Assembly: GCF_004359215.1 (NCBI RefSeq)
Contig: NC_090615.1
Coordinates: 6,500,194-6,512,847 of the forward strand
DNA length: 12,654 nucleotides
DNA from: Bremia lactucae
Lineage: Eukaryota > Oomycota > Peronosporomycetes > Peronosporales > Peronosporaceae
Direction of reading: 5' to 3'
The notes below the pieces were generated by a model. The model ran no database searches. It saw only the letters and a list, made by a program, of their open reading frames with translations, and was not told the DNA's origin. Position 1 is the first letter of the stretch. Every line of letters begins with the position of its first letter. Shown here in pieces: positions 1 through 9,000 of this stretch. The position numbers and the translations under genes are program-made.

Positions 1-44
1 AGAGAAGACTTCATCTGTAGGTACTAGTGTACGTGAAGTGACGT

Positions 45-109
45 GAGGCACTTGCACTGAGGCAGTGCAAAGTGGACTTGTACTGAAGCAGTACAGTCGG
101 CAGTGCCTC
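45..109. repeat. Nested palindrome able to form a three-arm (cloverleaf-like) fold
   Basis: An outer 8-bp stem pairs GAGGCACT (45-52) with AGTGCCTC (102-109). Inside it lie two hairpins of the same design: TTGCACTG/CAGTGCAA (52-59 with 63-70, loop AGG) and TGTACTG/CAGTACA (79-85 with 89-95, loop AAG). The two inner hairpins are sequence-related, so they look like a diverged tandem duplication. Base 52 is shared between the outer stem and hairpin 1, so one of the two must shorten by a pair. The complementarity is seen directly. I do not recognise the element; it could be part of a small inverted-repeat transposon, a structured transcript, or chance drift of a duplicated palindrome. It lies about 360 bp upstream of ALG3. 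Confidence 0.55.
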
Positions 110-470
110 GTTACATTATTCGGACACCCCGTTACAGCTCATTCTTTTTTGAAGCTTACCATGCATCTCTCTTACGTGCTTGTGTATGTTGCCATCTAGA
201 ACATTCATTGCGGCTTCCAGATCCCTCGCCCGCTGCTACGCCGTGCTTTAATGGATCGTGCATACGAAACAATTGAAACAATACTTTTGCTCTTGGATCT
301 AATTATTAAGAATAATTAAACGATTTTACTCATCTGGCAGTAGAATTTAATACAGTCTCCGCACAGTGTCAGTATTGGTTTTTAGAGTATTCATGGAGAG
401 AGAGAAAGATTTTCAGCTTGAATTTTACGTCTGTGATTGGTCGAACAATCACTGATCCACGTGTACGGTC
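110..470. other. Non-coding 5' flank of ALG3
   Basis: No convincing reading frame on either strand. The stretch is AT-rich around 280-350 and contains an inverted CCAAT box (ATTGG) near 436-440, about 30 bp before the ALG3 start, which may be part of its promoter. Apart from that and the possible initiator at 137-150 I see nothing recognisable. Confidence 0.5.
137..150 (+). promoter_or_regulatory. Possible oomycete initiator (INR-like)
   Basis: GCTCATTCTTTTTT matches the first part (GCTCATTYY) of the oomycete initiator consensus, but the downstream flanking part (CAWTTT) is missing. It lies about 330 bp upstream of the ALG3 ATG, far for an oomycete leader, so it may be unrelated to ALG3 or be chance. 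Confidence 0.2.
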
Positions 471-2228
471 ATGGCGCATTCAAAGACTACGACGTCGAAG
501 ACCAAGCGCGCAACGCGAATTGACAAGGATGTGAAGACGACACTCCTGCACAGCCGCGTGCTTTCCTTCCTATATGATTTAATGTGGAGTTACCGTTATT
601 TTCCGCAGCTGGCTTGCTGTCTGCTACTCGTCGAAGCGTGCGTTGGCTACATTATCATTCAAAAAGTACCCTGTACGTTTGGATCCCGATGTATACAATA
701 ATTCAGTTGAATTAAGACGTAATATGCAGATACAGAGATTGACTGGTCCTCATATATGCAGCAAGTCGAGCTATTTAAGGCCGGAGAGCGCGACTACCTT
801 AAAATCCGTGGCGATACGGGTCCTCTCGTTTACCCCGCAGGATTTCTGTACGTGTTTTCCTTCTTACACAGTATGACGGATGAAGGCCAGAATATTAGAC
901 GTGCGCAATATATTTTCTTGGGCTTCTACCTCATCACGATTGCTACAGTTCTCGCAATTTACTATCGCGCTCGAGTTTTGCCACCCTGGGCCACCGTATT
1001 TTTGTGCATTTCGAAACGGTTGCACTCGATCTTTCTCTTGCGCATGTTTAATGATGGCGTGGCAATGATGCTGCTCTTCCTTGCCGTGTACTTGTTTGCT
1101 CGCCAACGCTGGCGTTGGGGCTGTGTGTGTTTCAGTCTTGCCGTGTCCATCAAGATGAACGTGTTACTTTTCGCGCCGGCACTCTTTTTTCTATTACTTC
1201 AGTCATGTGGTCCACTACGTACGGCCTGGTACATATTTATTTGCGCTGCGATCCAAGTGGTGTTGGCGTACCCTTTCCTCAAAAACAGCTGGTGGAATTA
1301 TTGTACCAAAGCGTTTGAGCTCAGTCGAGTTTTTACATATCATTGGACGGTTAATTGGAAATTTCTGGATGAAGAAACATTTGTTTCGGGCGGGTTTGCA
1401 ATTTTGTTGCTCCTGAGCCATCTGCTTTTTATGATGCTCTTTCTTGACAAACATTTCAATATTATTGGTACGATTCGTGCTGTGATGATGAAGCCATTTG
1501 CAATCTACGAGCCATTTCCGATCCAAAGTGAAATTATCGTGACTTCCTTGTTTATAATGAATTTTACGGGCATTGTGTTCTCGCGAACATTGCACTACCA
1601 GTTCTATTCGTGGTATTACCCAACTTTGCCGTATCTCTTATGGTGCTCGGATGTACCGCTATTGCTCAAGATGGCAGCGTTGCTGAACAATGAATACGCC
1701 TTCAATACATTTCCAGCGACCACAATGAGCTCATTGATGCTTCAGCTTACGAATTCCTTCTTATTAGTGACAATATTCTTAAACCAGAAAAACAATTCGT
1801 TTGTACCGTACCTCGATGCCGAGGCTCGCACGAACCTCATTGCGTTTGTGAACGAAGAGTGCTTTGATGGAGCTCGGCAGCTAGCTCTGTATTATGGTAG
1901 TGTGAATGAAGAGTTGGCCGAAGGTGCGGTCGTATCATCCATAGATGAGCGCGAAATCGTGCTGTCACTGCCCAAGATGAAGCTGACACTCGCCGTGGGG
2001 TTTGGCAGTAGTGGCCCGGTAACAGGTGAAGGTTATGGCCGTCAGGTGCTTAAGGAAATGATGAAAGAAGCGGGTGAGGGCATCACGGCCGGTGATACAA
2101 TGGGCAAGCTCATTAAGCGCGAGTACATGAAAGATAAGGGACTCAAGAACTTGATTGATTCGCTTGATGAGAAGCCAGATGGCAAGAAATCGCTTCGGCA
2201 ACGGAAGTCGGAGGCGACGAATGTCTAG
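471..2228 (+). CDS. ALG3: Dol-P-Man:Man5GlcNAc2-PP-dolichol alpha-1,3-mannosyltransferase, with extra C-terminal domain
   Basis: ALG3 adds the first mannose from dolichyl-P-mannose to Man5GlcNAc2-PP-dolichol on the ER lumenal side, in N-glycan precursor assembly. The gene is join(471-672, 730-2228), 566 aa. Splicing out the 57-nt intron restores the family motif PYTEIDW (67-73, with the conserved acidic residues of this GT-C glycosyltransferase). GDTGPLVYPAG follows at 95-105, SKRLHSIFLLRMFNDG at 162-177, YHWTVNWKFL near 271-280 and HYQFYSWYYPTLPYLLW near 356-372. Many hydrophobic segments fit a multi-pass ER protein. The ATG at 471 gives a short basic N-terminus before the first membrane span. 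Family members usually end soon after the NTFPATTMSS region (near 393-402, about 440-460 aa); here about 140 residues follow (426-566), soluble-looking and resembling DUF2470. The lysine-rich tail lacks a canonical KKXX. DPH2 follows 89 bp downstream on the same strand. Identity of the core is secure. Confidence 0.93.
673..729 (+). other. Intron of ALG3 (57 nt)
   Basis: Begins GTACGT and ends TATGCAG. The exon edges join a split tyrosine codon (t|at) to give KVPYTEIDW, the invariant ALG3 motif. The intron length is divisible by three but it holds an in-frame TAA at 699-701, so retention would truncate the protein. The internal ATG at 756 is therefore not the true start. Confidence 0.92.
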
Positions 2229-2317
2229 AATTAAATACCCTTTTAAATACACTTTGACGTGGTGCAATATATAACCTGTTTAAAAATTAATATATTCAAA
2301 ATTGCTGGTCTTGCAGC

Positions 2318-3989
2318 ATGACAGTGGCCTTGGCCTTCGAGAGCGACGATGGCTCGCGTGCCATCGCGGCGCAGGTGCATGTAGAGGATAGCGACGGAGT
2401 GCGCCAAGATCAATGCGATATTTCCATTTATTATGACATTGCGCGCACAGTAGATCAGATTCGATGGGGTGGATATACAAAAATTGCACTGCAGTTTCCG
2501 GATTCGCTCTTGCCAGACGCGCCAGAGGTGCAGCAGGAACTTAAGAACGAGCTTTTAGGCCAATACGAGCGTGTGTTTGTATTAGGTGACACGTCGTATG
2601 GAAGCTGCTGTGTGGATGAGGTTGCAGCGCAGCACCTTCTGGCCGACTGCATTGTGCATTATGGACGCTCCTGTTTGAGTGCGACGACGAAAATTCCAGT
2701 TATTTATGTGTTTGGGAATGCATCGATTGATATTGATGACTGTGTTCAAAAGTTGTGCGAAGAAATTGGTGGCGTCGATGCGACAAAGACCCTGGTGTTG
2801 CTGTATGAACCTCGGTATCATCATGCCAGCAGCGTAGTCTTTCAGGGTTTAAAAGACACGTTTTCAGACCGAGAGCTACTGCTCGGACAAATGAAAACTT
2901 TTTATGACCCAAAAGACGAGCGACAGGATGCTAGCTTGAATAAAGAGGGTGAAGGCTCTACGACAACTGTGTTGAGTATTGGTGGGCAGGAGATTGTAGC
3001 AGAAGCTGCGAGTATTACAATCACCCCGGAGACGTTTACGCTTTTGTACATTGGAGCAGAATCGGCGCATCTTGATTGCATTTTAATGCGCTACAGCGCT
3101 GTAGACTGCTTCTCCTATAATCCCGAGATGAATTGTACGCGGAAAGAGGGAGTCAGTGTTAATCGGTTGCTCATGCGACGGTGCGTTATTTCACTCTAGT
3201 TAGAAAGCTTCATATTGCTAAACGTTGCTTCATTTGTAGCTTCTATCTTGTCCAGCAAGCCAAAGAAGCTCAGGTCTTTGGTATTCTCATGGGTACACTC
3301 GGTGTCAACAGGTATCTTGACGTAGTGCATGGCCTCCAGAACTTGATCAAAAAGTATATTTCATTTTATTTGTTTTTGAGGATTTGTTGCAAAATTGACA
3401 CTTGGTATTATTTTATGGCAGGAGTGGACGCAAGTCGTATTTATTCGTTGTAGGGAAGGTTAATGTAGCGAAATTGGCCAACTTTGCTGAAATCGATGCG
3501 TTCGTACTCGTAGCCTGTCAACAGAATACTTTGATGGACAGTAAGGACTTCTACAAGCCAATTGTGACACCATACGAGGTTCAAATTGCTCTGTCGCCTT
3601 CCGAGGAGTGGAATGGACAATACAAGACGGACTTTAGTGAGTTGATCCCCATGCTAGATCAGGGTTTCCAATGCGCGGACAAGGAGGAACGGGACAAGCC
3701 ATTTTTCTCGCTAGTCTCTGGAACCTATAAGACTTCTTCGTTTTCGAACGTCGCCGAGCGCAAAGATACGACGCATGCGCTTACTGCATCTGAGGAGGCC
3801 GCTGCGTCTAGTGCATTGCAGCTCAAGAATGAGCGTGCCGAGCTTACCACATACCACAACGTGGCGGCGGCGTTTCTTGCAACGAGGGAGTACCAAGGAT
3901 TAGAGCCACGGATTGGCAAAACACCTGCACACGCTGCAGTGGAGGGAAGCACTGGCATTGCGCGGGGATATACCCACGAAACCGAATAG
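2318..3989 (+). CDS. DPH2: 2-(3-amino-3-carboxypropyl)histidine synthase subunit 2 (diphthamide biosynthesis)
   Basis: DPH2 pairs with DPH1 in a cytosolic iron-sulfur, radical-SAM-type enzyme that carries out the first step of diphthamide formation on a histidine of elongation factor 2. The gene is join(2318-3180, 3240-3353, 3422-3989), 514 aa, close to the family's usual 490-535. Visible motifs: IALQFPDSLLPDA (56-68), LGDTSYGSCCVDEVAA (89-104, with Cys97 and Cys98), HYGRSCLS (Cys119), RRFYLVQQAKEAQVFGILMG across the first splice junction, KSGRKSYLFVVGKVNVAKLA across the second (326-345), and FVLVACQQ (Cys358). The cysteines at 97/98, 119 and 358 fall where the family carries its cluster ligands. 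YQGLEPRIGKTPA near the C-terminus is also a family signature. The start is the first in-frame ATG after ALG3. The 89-bp gap to ALG3 must hold the ALG3 3' end and the DPH2 promoter. Confidence 0.94.
3181..3239 (+). other. DPH2 intron 1 (59 nt)
   Basis: Begins GTGCGT and ends TTTGTAG. Removal joins a split arginine codon (cg|c) and turns ...LLMRR into RRFYLVQQAKEAQV, the expected DPH2 sequence. Reading through meets a stop at 3197-3199. Confidence 0.93.
3354..3421 (+). other. DPH2 intron 2 (68 nt)
   Basis: Begins GTATAT, is T-rich and ends ATGGCAG. Removal joins a split lysine codon (aa|g) and gives LIKKSGRKSYLFVVGK, the conserved DPH2 segment. The unspliced frame meets a stop within exon 3 sequence. 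Confidence 0.93.
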
Positions 3990-4294
3990 CCCTTGGACTC
4001 TGCATATAAGTTTAAAATAAGTTATTAGAGTGCTGATCCGTTTTTTCTTGTCACTTTGAAAAATATATTTGCAGAGCTAGAACAACGGCAATCCGTAATG
4101 AAGCCTTTTAGTCGAATGCTAAATGCTCTTTTTTCTAATCAGGAAAGCATGGAATTTATAAAGCCTACGACATATAGTACGCTAGAACTGACACCCTGCT
4201 CCAAAATGTTTGCTAATATTGAACATCTGAAAATCTTATCACAGAAGATGCTCTACGTACATAAAGCTTGTTTTTGTAGCGCTCTTTTCCCATC
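3990..4294. other. Intergenic region DPH2 to effector
   Basis: About 300 bp, AT-rich, holding the DPH2 3' end and the effector upstream region. A plus-strand frame runs from about 4056 into the effector gene, but it has no ATG until 4098, no recognisable motif, and overlaps the effector in another frame. I take it as chance. Confidence 0.5.
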
Positions 4295-4311
4295 GCTCAT
4301 TTCTCAATATT
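4295..4311 (+). promoter_or_regulatory. Oomycete initiator (INR with flanking FPR-like part) of the effector gene
   Basis: GCTCATTTCTCAATATT matches the oomycete core promoter consensus GCTCATTYYNCAWTTT at nearly every position, with one mismatch in the FPR part. Transcription in such promoters starts around the TCA, which would give a leader of about 20 nt before the ATG at 4319, typical for oomycetes. The spacing supports both the start codon and expression of the gene. Confidence 0.7.
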
Positions 4312-4318
4312 ACCGCCA

Positions 4319-5479
4319 ATGCCAGCAGGTACTGCCACGATCACGATCATGTGGTGTTTGTTTTTTCTATTGAGCGTCGCTTCATGCGTCAAGCATGGAC
4401 CAAGGGACGCTACCGCAGTAAATCCTCAAAACCGTCGACACTTGAGCATGACCAATAACTCAAAATTGGTTCACGAATCAGATTCCAGTGAGGAGAGGGT
4501 ACTGCCCGTTCATCGGCCCTTTTCAAACAGTATGGAGGATTCTCTCAAAACAACTGTTGCAGCCATTTTGAAACAAGTTGATTTTGCCAATCCACACAAA
4601 ACTTTACCATTTAAGGATTATTTCCTCACTCAATACAGAGCTGATCCAAAATTTCGACATCAGTCTCTTAATCAACTATACGAAGTGCTTAAGATGAAAT
4701 TGGGCCCTAATTATCTCCTGATGGCAGGTTTGCATTTCTTCAATAGCGATAAGAATTTCTCCAAGCAATTCGGCAAGTTTCTGTCGCATTTCTGGACGGA
4801 AGAAAATTATGAGAATCTAAAATTAAGCTTTGTTCATCTCAATAACATGCTCGCTAAAGATGACGGGTCGTTTGCTACTCATCCGCTCAAACCGATTGTA
4901 GAGAAGATTTTCGAGTCAAGTGCCAAGAAGGAATTGGATACTTTCGAGCTTAACTATGTATTTAAACCGTCAACGGAGAGAACGAGTGATGAAAAACAGA
5001 CCGACGCGATATTGAAGTCGCTAAGGAACTCAAAGTATTTCAGAAATGCTTTTCTGAACGCTAAGCTCCACCAACGTGCCGTTGAGACACCATCAACTGA
5101 TCCAATGCTTCGGATGTGGGTTGCTGTCGTGTGGGCGCACTCAAGAAAAAAAACTCTTAATGACAAGTCTTTTTCCAAGTTCTTTACCGGAGTGACTGGT
5201 CTGACTGATAAAGTGCTCAATGAGAAAAAGCTATTTTCGAAGCACGAGTTTTCTGAGGATAAATATAAGATATATCTGGAGGAAGATATTTTTACGCTAG
5301 CTGAGAAGGATGAGGAAACGATTGTGCGTTTGCTACCAATCGATCTAGCCAAAATACTTTATGGAGAGATGGGCGATGACTGGGTGAGTAAGTACCTCGT
5401 TGCCGCGCGTATAAATGTTGGTCCCGAATTCTACAAGAAATTCAAAGAGATACTTGAGCTCATCGACGACAATATTTGA
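4319..5479 (+). CDS. Secreted RXLR-like/dEER effector candidate (intronless)
   Basis: A 386-aa protein of the kind oomycetes secrete and deliver into plant cells; the host target is unknown. A hydrophobic signal peptide covers residues 1-23 (core MWCLFFLLSVASC, 11-23; likely cleavage near 23). A degenerate RXLR motif, RHLS (40-43, in NRRHLS), follows 17 residues later, then an acidic DSSEER (55-60), the dEER part. Position and order match the family; the fourth residue is Ser instead of Arg. The rest (61-386) is charged, helix-prone and lacks cysteine, as in many cytoplasmic effectors. I see no clear WY repeat; the segment from Trp355, DDWVSKYLVAARINVGPEF, is only faintly W-motif-like. The start at 4319 lies 20 nt after the initiator; Met11 (4349) is an alternative that keeps the signal core. 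No intron. It sits between housekeeping genes and a LINE. Lower GC than the LINE, judged by eye. Confidence 0.82.
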   Translation: MPAGTATITIMWCLFFLLSVASCVKHGPRDATAVNPQNRRHLSMTNNSKLVHESDSSEERVLPVHRPFSNSMEDSLKTTVAAILKQVDFANPHKTLPFKDYFLTQYRADPKFRHQSLNQLYEVLKMKLGPNYLLMAGLHFFNSDKNFSKQFGKFLSHFWTEENYENLKLSFVHLNNMLAKDDGSFATHPLKPIVEKIFESSAKKELDTFELNYVFKPSTERTSDEKQTDAILKSLRNSKYFRNAFLNAKLHQRAVETPSTDPMLRMWVAVVWAHSRKKTLNDKSFSKFFTGVTGLTDKVLNEKKLFSKHEFSEDKYKIYLEEDIFTLAEKDEETIVRLLPIDLAKILYGEMGDDWVSKYLVAARINVGPEFYKKFKEILELIDDNI

Positions 5480-6005
5480 TGATTGGTATGACTCCAAATA
5501 GGCGCATTTTCTATCTGTTAACTTTGTGAATCGCACATTAATAGATTAACACTTGCCATGTTTTCCGATGTTAACAAAGACAGTACTCAATCCACACGTC
5601 AATCTTTGCCACGGTTGTCGTAATTCTCATGGAAATCATTCGAAATTCGAATGACAGAGACTTCTAGTCGCCACTAGTTTCAAGTTTTAGGACCCTACTG
5701 CATCGAAGACGCTGACATGACACCAATGACCGCTTCAAGCGAACCTGGAGCATAGGCCATGGAGGAAAAGCGACGTAAACAGCAAAACATTTGTCTGTTC
5801 ACTCATTATTTTATCATCATCGCCCACCTTAAGTGTATCGAGTATCCATCCAACTTCTTAACTATCAGTCGATTGCAAACATCCGGTACTGTTGATTCTA
5901 CGAGGCACAGACGACAACGACTTGCGGCAGCAATTCATGGAGCTAGCTCACCGAAAATATCAGATCTAGTGCTTCCCACTTTTTTCATCCTGTCGCTCTT
6001 TTGTC
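5480..6005. other. Intergenic region between effector and LINE
   Basis: No supported gene. A plus-strand frame at 5759-6013 (84 codons) has no recognisable feature and ends at the LINE boundary. The stretch contains the 19-nt palindrome at 5636-5654 and a small inverted repeat CTAGT/ACTAG at 5664-5677. No LINE target-site duplication can be assigned because the other end of the element is outside the window. Confidence 0.5.
5636..5654. repeat. 19-nt palindrome, 9-bp arms around a single A
   Basis: TCATTCGAA-A-TTCGAATGA is self-complementary over 9 bp on each side of one central base. It lies 157 bp past the effector stop codon. It could be a binding site for a dimeric protein, a structure in the effector 3' UTR, or chance. 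The symmetry is seen; the role is not known. Confidence 0.5.
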
Positions 6006-6061
6006 GAACCTGAAGCAGAGAGAGAGGTTCAGAGAGTCTATTTACTTAGTGTTTCTAAGTA
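6006..6061 (-). other. LINE 3'-terminal region with two hairpins
   Basis: Hairpin one is TACTTAG/CTAAGTA (6043-6049 with 6055-6061, 5-nt loop TGTTT); it overlaps the ORF2 stop codon. Hairpin two is GAACCT/AGGTTC (6006-6011 with 6025-6030), whose loop holds a short GA run. Reverse transcriptases of several LINE families recognise 3' stem-loops in their RNA, so these may be the recognition structure. The pairing is seen; the role is inference. Confidence 0.45.
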
Positions 6062-9000
6062 CAAGACCTCTGGAATGTCCTGAGCCAGGATATGAGCGCC
6101 GGTGTACCCGGTGGCTGATCGTGACCGATCCCCTGAAATAACGGGGACCCTCTAGGTTGTCGAATAAGCAGTTCAATACACGCATTGAGAGTCGCCCCTC
6201 GAATGGCTGTAGCTGCTGCTCGATGTTCTCGTTTCGCAACGGCCTGTAACTGTCGTATACACGCTTCCCATTGTTGCTCTGTGCCGTTGTGACAGTGTTG
6301 ATCCGCTCCGCGAAACACTACTGCATTCCTGTCCGTCCATAATCGGGTGTGGCAAATCGTTGTGAGGATTGTCCATATCCGCTGCCATTCTCGAGCTCGG
6401 CTCCGGGGGCATCATCGTCAAATCGGTCGACTAAAATAGCTTTCCGGTATCGAGGTATCGCGGTAGCCCGCCGGTTGGCGCACGCTGCCATAAAGTGCCT
6501 CGTTCTCTGACGTGTCGCCATTTCCCCTGTCCAATGGCTTACGACTTTGTCCCAAAGGGCTTGCGCACAATAGCAATCCCAAAAAATGTGCCGCAGTGTC
6601 TCTGGACTTGCCGCGCATCAAGTCGTCCTCTGGCAACAATTATTGCTCTCTCGTCCAAGGTAGAAAAGGTTTAGTTGGCCGGTTGCGAGTCTATAGCTCG
6701 TCCAGACCTGATAGGGTGTTAACCCATTGCCATGGTCCCAGATCTGATGTGGGGTTTGCTGTAATGCTGCTCGCTGCCACTCGTCCTTTGTAGATTTGCA
6801 CTCCAGTCGGTCCACGAATCGCTGCAATGGCTGCGCTAAGGCTCGTTTGGTGATAGTGAAGGCCTGGAGACCTATAGCTTTCGATAGACGGTGCATCGCC
6901 GTGTCTGCCGGAGCACTCCACGGAAATCGATGCAGCTGTGGATGGGCCGCGAACACTACTCCAATAGTGCCGATCCTCGTGCTGATTTGCCGGGCCTGCG
7001 GTAGTTGTGCCGTTTTTAATTCCGGGATGCGACCCTCGAGAAACCAGCGTAGTCCATCTTCACCCTGTTTTAATGTCACAATACGTGTGGCTGCTGCACC
7101 TTGTGACCGACCCTCGATGCAGCCGTTTCCCCGAAGGAGCCAGCAGAACGAATCGGTAAATGGCGACTCGTGAAGCAGCTGTATAGACGGAGCAGCTGTC
7201 ATGTCCCCTCCAATGCTAATATCCGGTGAGGATAATAATATAGACGTTGCCCACCGTTGAAGTGTCTTTGCCGAATGTCGCCCAGGTTGGTTTGCCCGTA
7301 CAGGAAGTCGGAAAACAAATTCCCTCGGTCCAGTCCGACGCACGTGCAAGTCGGCCAGAGAGCATGAGGCTATTCTGTTATACTTGCGGTGCTTCAGCGT
7401 GCCTCCATGCTCGTCCAGGAACCATGGATTATCGTTCCAATCGAAAGTGGCCCAAAAACTTGTGATCTCCGCAGGCCAAATATTGGTGTCATCTCCACGG
7501 GGCGGGTACGCCTGATAATACGAGAGGACCCAATCATCATCCTCCCACCAACTACTGACCCCCTGGAGCATCGCGCTACAATGCTCGGAGACCCGTGATC
7601 GGACTCCTTCCAACTGAACAGCAGAAGGAGCCAACCATTCCCCTAGCGCTTGTAGGAGCGTGTATCCAGGTGAATGGTCCGTCTGACGGCGTGCACGCCC
7701 CGAATCTGGCGTCTTTGGAGTCACCCTGGTCGCTTGTAAAGTCGGTAGGTCCCGATATGCCCACGTGCGCCATGCTCCGAAATACCGATCCTCTTTTTGC
7801 GTTAGCCACACCACTGCATGCTTTAGTCTTTGTGTCTTGATCGCTACCGTAATGGAAACGAGTCCAACTCCACCTGCCTTCTTTGGCGTCACTAGAATAC
7901 CCGGATTGACTTTGTGCCGACACCGCTCTGTCGATGTAGCGTGCGCCCAGAGAAATTGCTTGTAAAGGTTGGATAGCTCGACTTCGGCCCATCGTGGAAG
8001 ATCAAATGCAATCGCCGTGAACAGAATCGACGGTAGAACGATAGAGTTCAAAATGAGTACCCGATTTTCCACGCTAGTAGCCACTTTAGTTGCGGTCAGG
8101 AGTCGCCGCTGGATCTTGCGAATACGCTGGGCCCAATTTTTGTTAGTCAACTCCCCGGTTCCCACTTCGTACCCAAGATATCTGGTCGTGTCTGCGGGAG
8201 ATACAATGTCGATTCCGTGCCAAGTGGCCAAAGAAACCGCCGTGTTGAGGAAGATTACTTTACTCTTGGCCGATTGGACGTGTAGGCCAGAAAGTCGCCC
8301 AAACTGTCTGACGAGCCTGAGAGCGTGTGGTATCTGCTGTGCTTTTTCCAAAAACAGAGTAGAGTCGTCCACAAACGCTGAGAATAGATGTCGCCGCTGT
8401 TGCTGCCGAGGAACACGTAGCCCCATTAGCTGTCCATCCTGTCTTAGGGCAATACCAAGGACTTCCACTACTACCAAGAATAATAGGGGTGCCAGCGGAC
8501 ACCCTTGACGTATACCAGAGACTACCGGTATCGCCTTGGATTGTTGTCCATTCACCACAAAACAGGCTACCGTGCCTCGATGTAGACGCGTCACTAGGTC
8601 CACGAAACGTTCGTCAAAACCAAATCGACGTAAAGCCTCCGATATAAACTCTCTGTCGACGGTGTCGTAAGCCTTTTTAAAATCCAAGAGCAGAATACAT
8701 CTGCTGTTGTTTGCGTCCAGTTCCTCCTCCGCCCGAGCTGTAGTTAACTGGGCCAACATCATCATGACAGTTTTTTGCATACGGCGTCCGTGTACAAACC
8801 CTTGTTGGGAGTCACTGATGACCCGCTGTAGAACCCTTTGTACTCGGGTGGCAAGTACTTTAGCGAAGAGCTTGTAACTCGTCTGCAGTAACGAGATCGG
8901 GCGATAATCCATTGCGTCAGTCGAGTCGCCTTTTTTCCGCAGCGGTATAACGAGAGCTTCAACAAAAGAATGTGGCATCTCCGCCCCTTGGAGAATTTGA

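Noticed and set aside
643..876. Alternative plus-strand frame across the ALG3 intron
   Set aside because: It does not carry ALG3 motifs; splicing of 673-729 explains the region fully.
1215..1595. 126-codon minus-strand frame inside ALG3
   Set aside because: Antisense shadow of a conserved gene; no recognisable motif.
4056..4373. 105-codon plus-strand frame before the effector
   Set aside because: Its first codon is TTG, not ATG; it overlaps the effector in another frame and shows no recognisable motif or signal peptide.
4954..5352. 132-codon minus-strand frame inside the effector
   Set aside because: Antisense shadow of a well-supported gene; serine-rich low-information sequence.
5759..6013. 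84-codon plus-strand frame between effector and LINE
   Set aside because: No domain, no effector leader, no initiator nearby, and it runs into the LINE 3' end. Likely chance.
6016..6026. Short GA run as a microsatellite or LINE tail repeat
   Set aside because: Only about five units, inside a hairpin loop; too short to call a tail or satellite.
6173..6639. Several overlapping minus-strand frames near the LINE 3' end as separate small genes
   Set aside because: They are pieces or shadows of the ORF2 C-terminus, split by the TGA at 6618 and the frameshift at 6405-6409.
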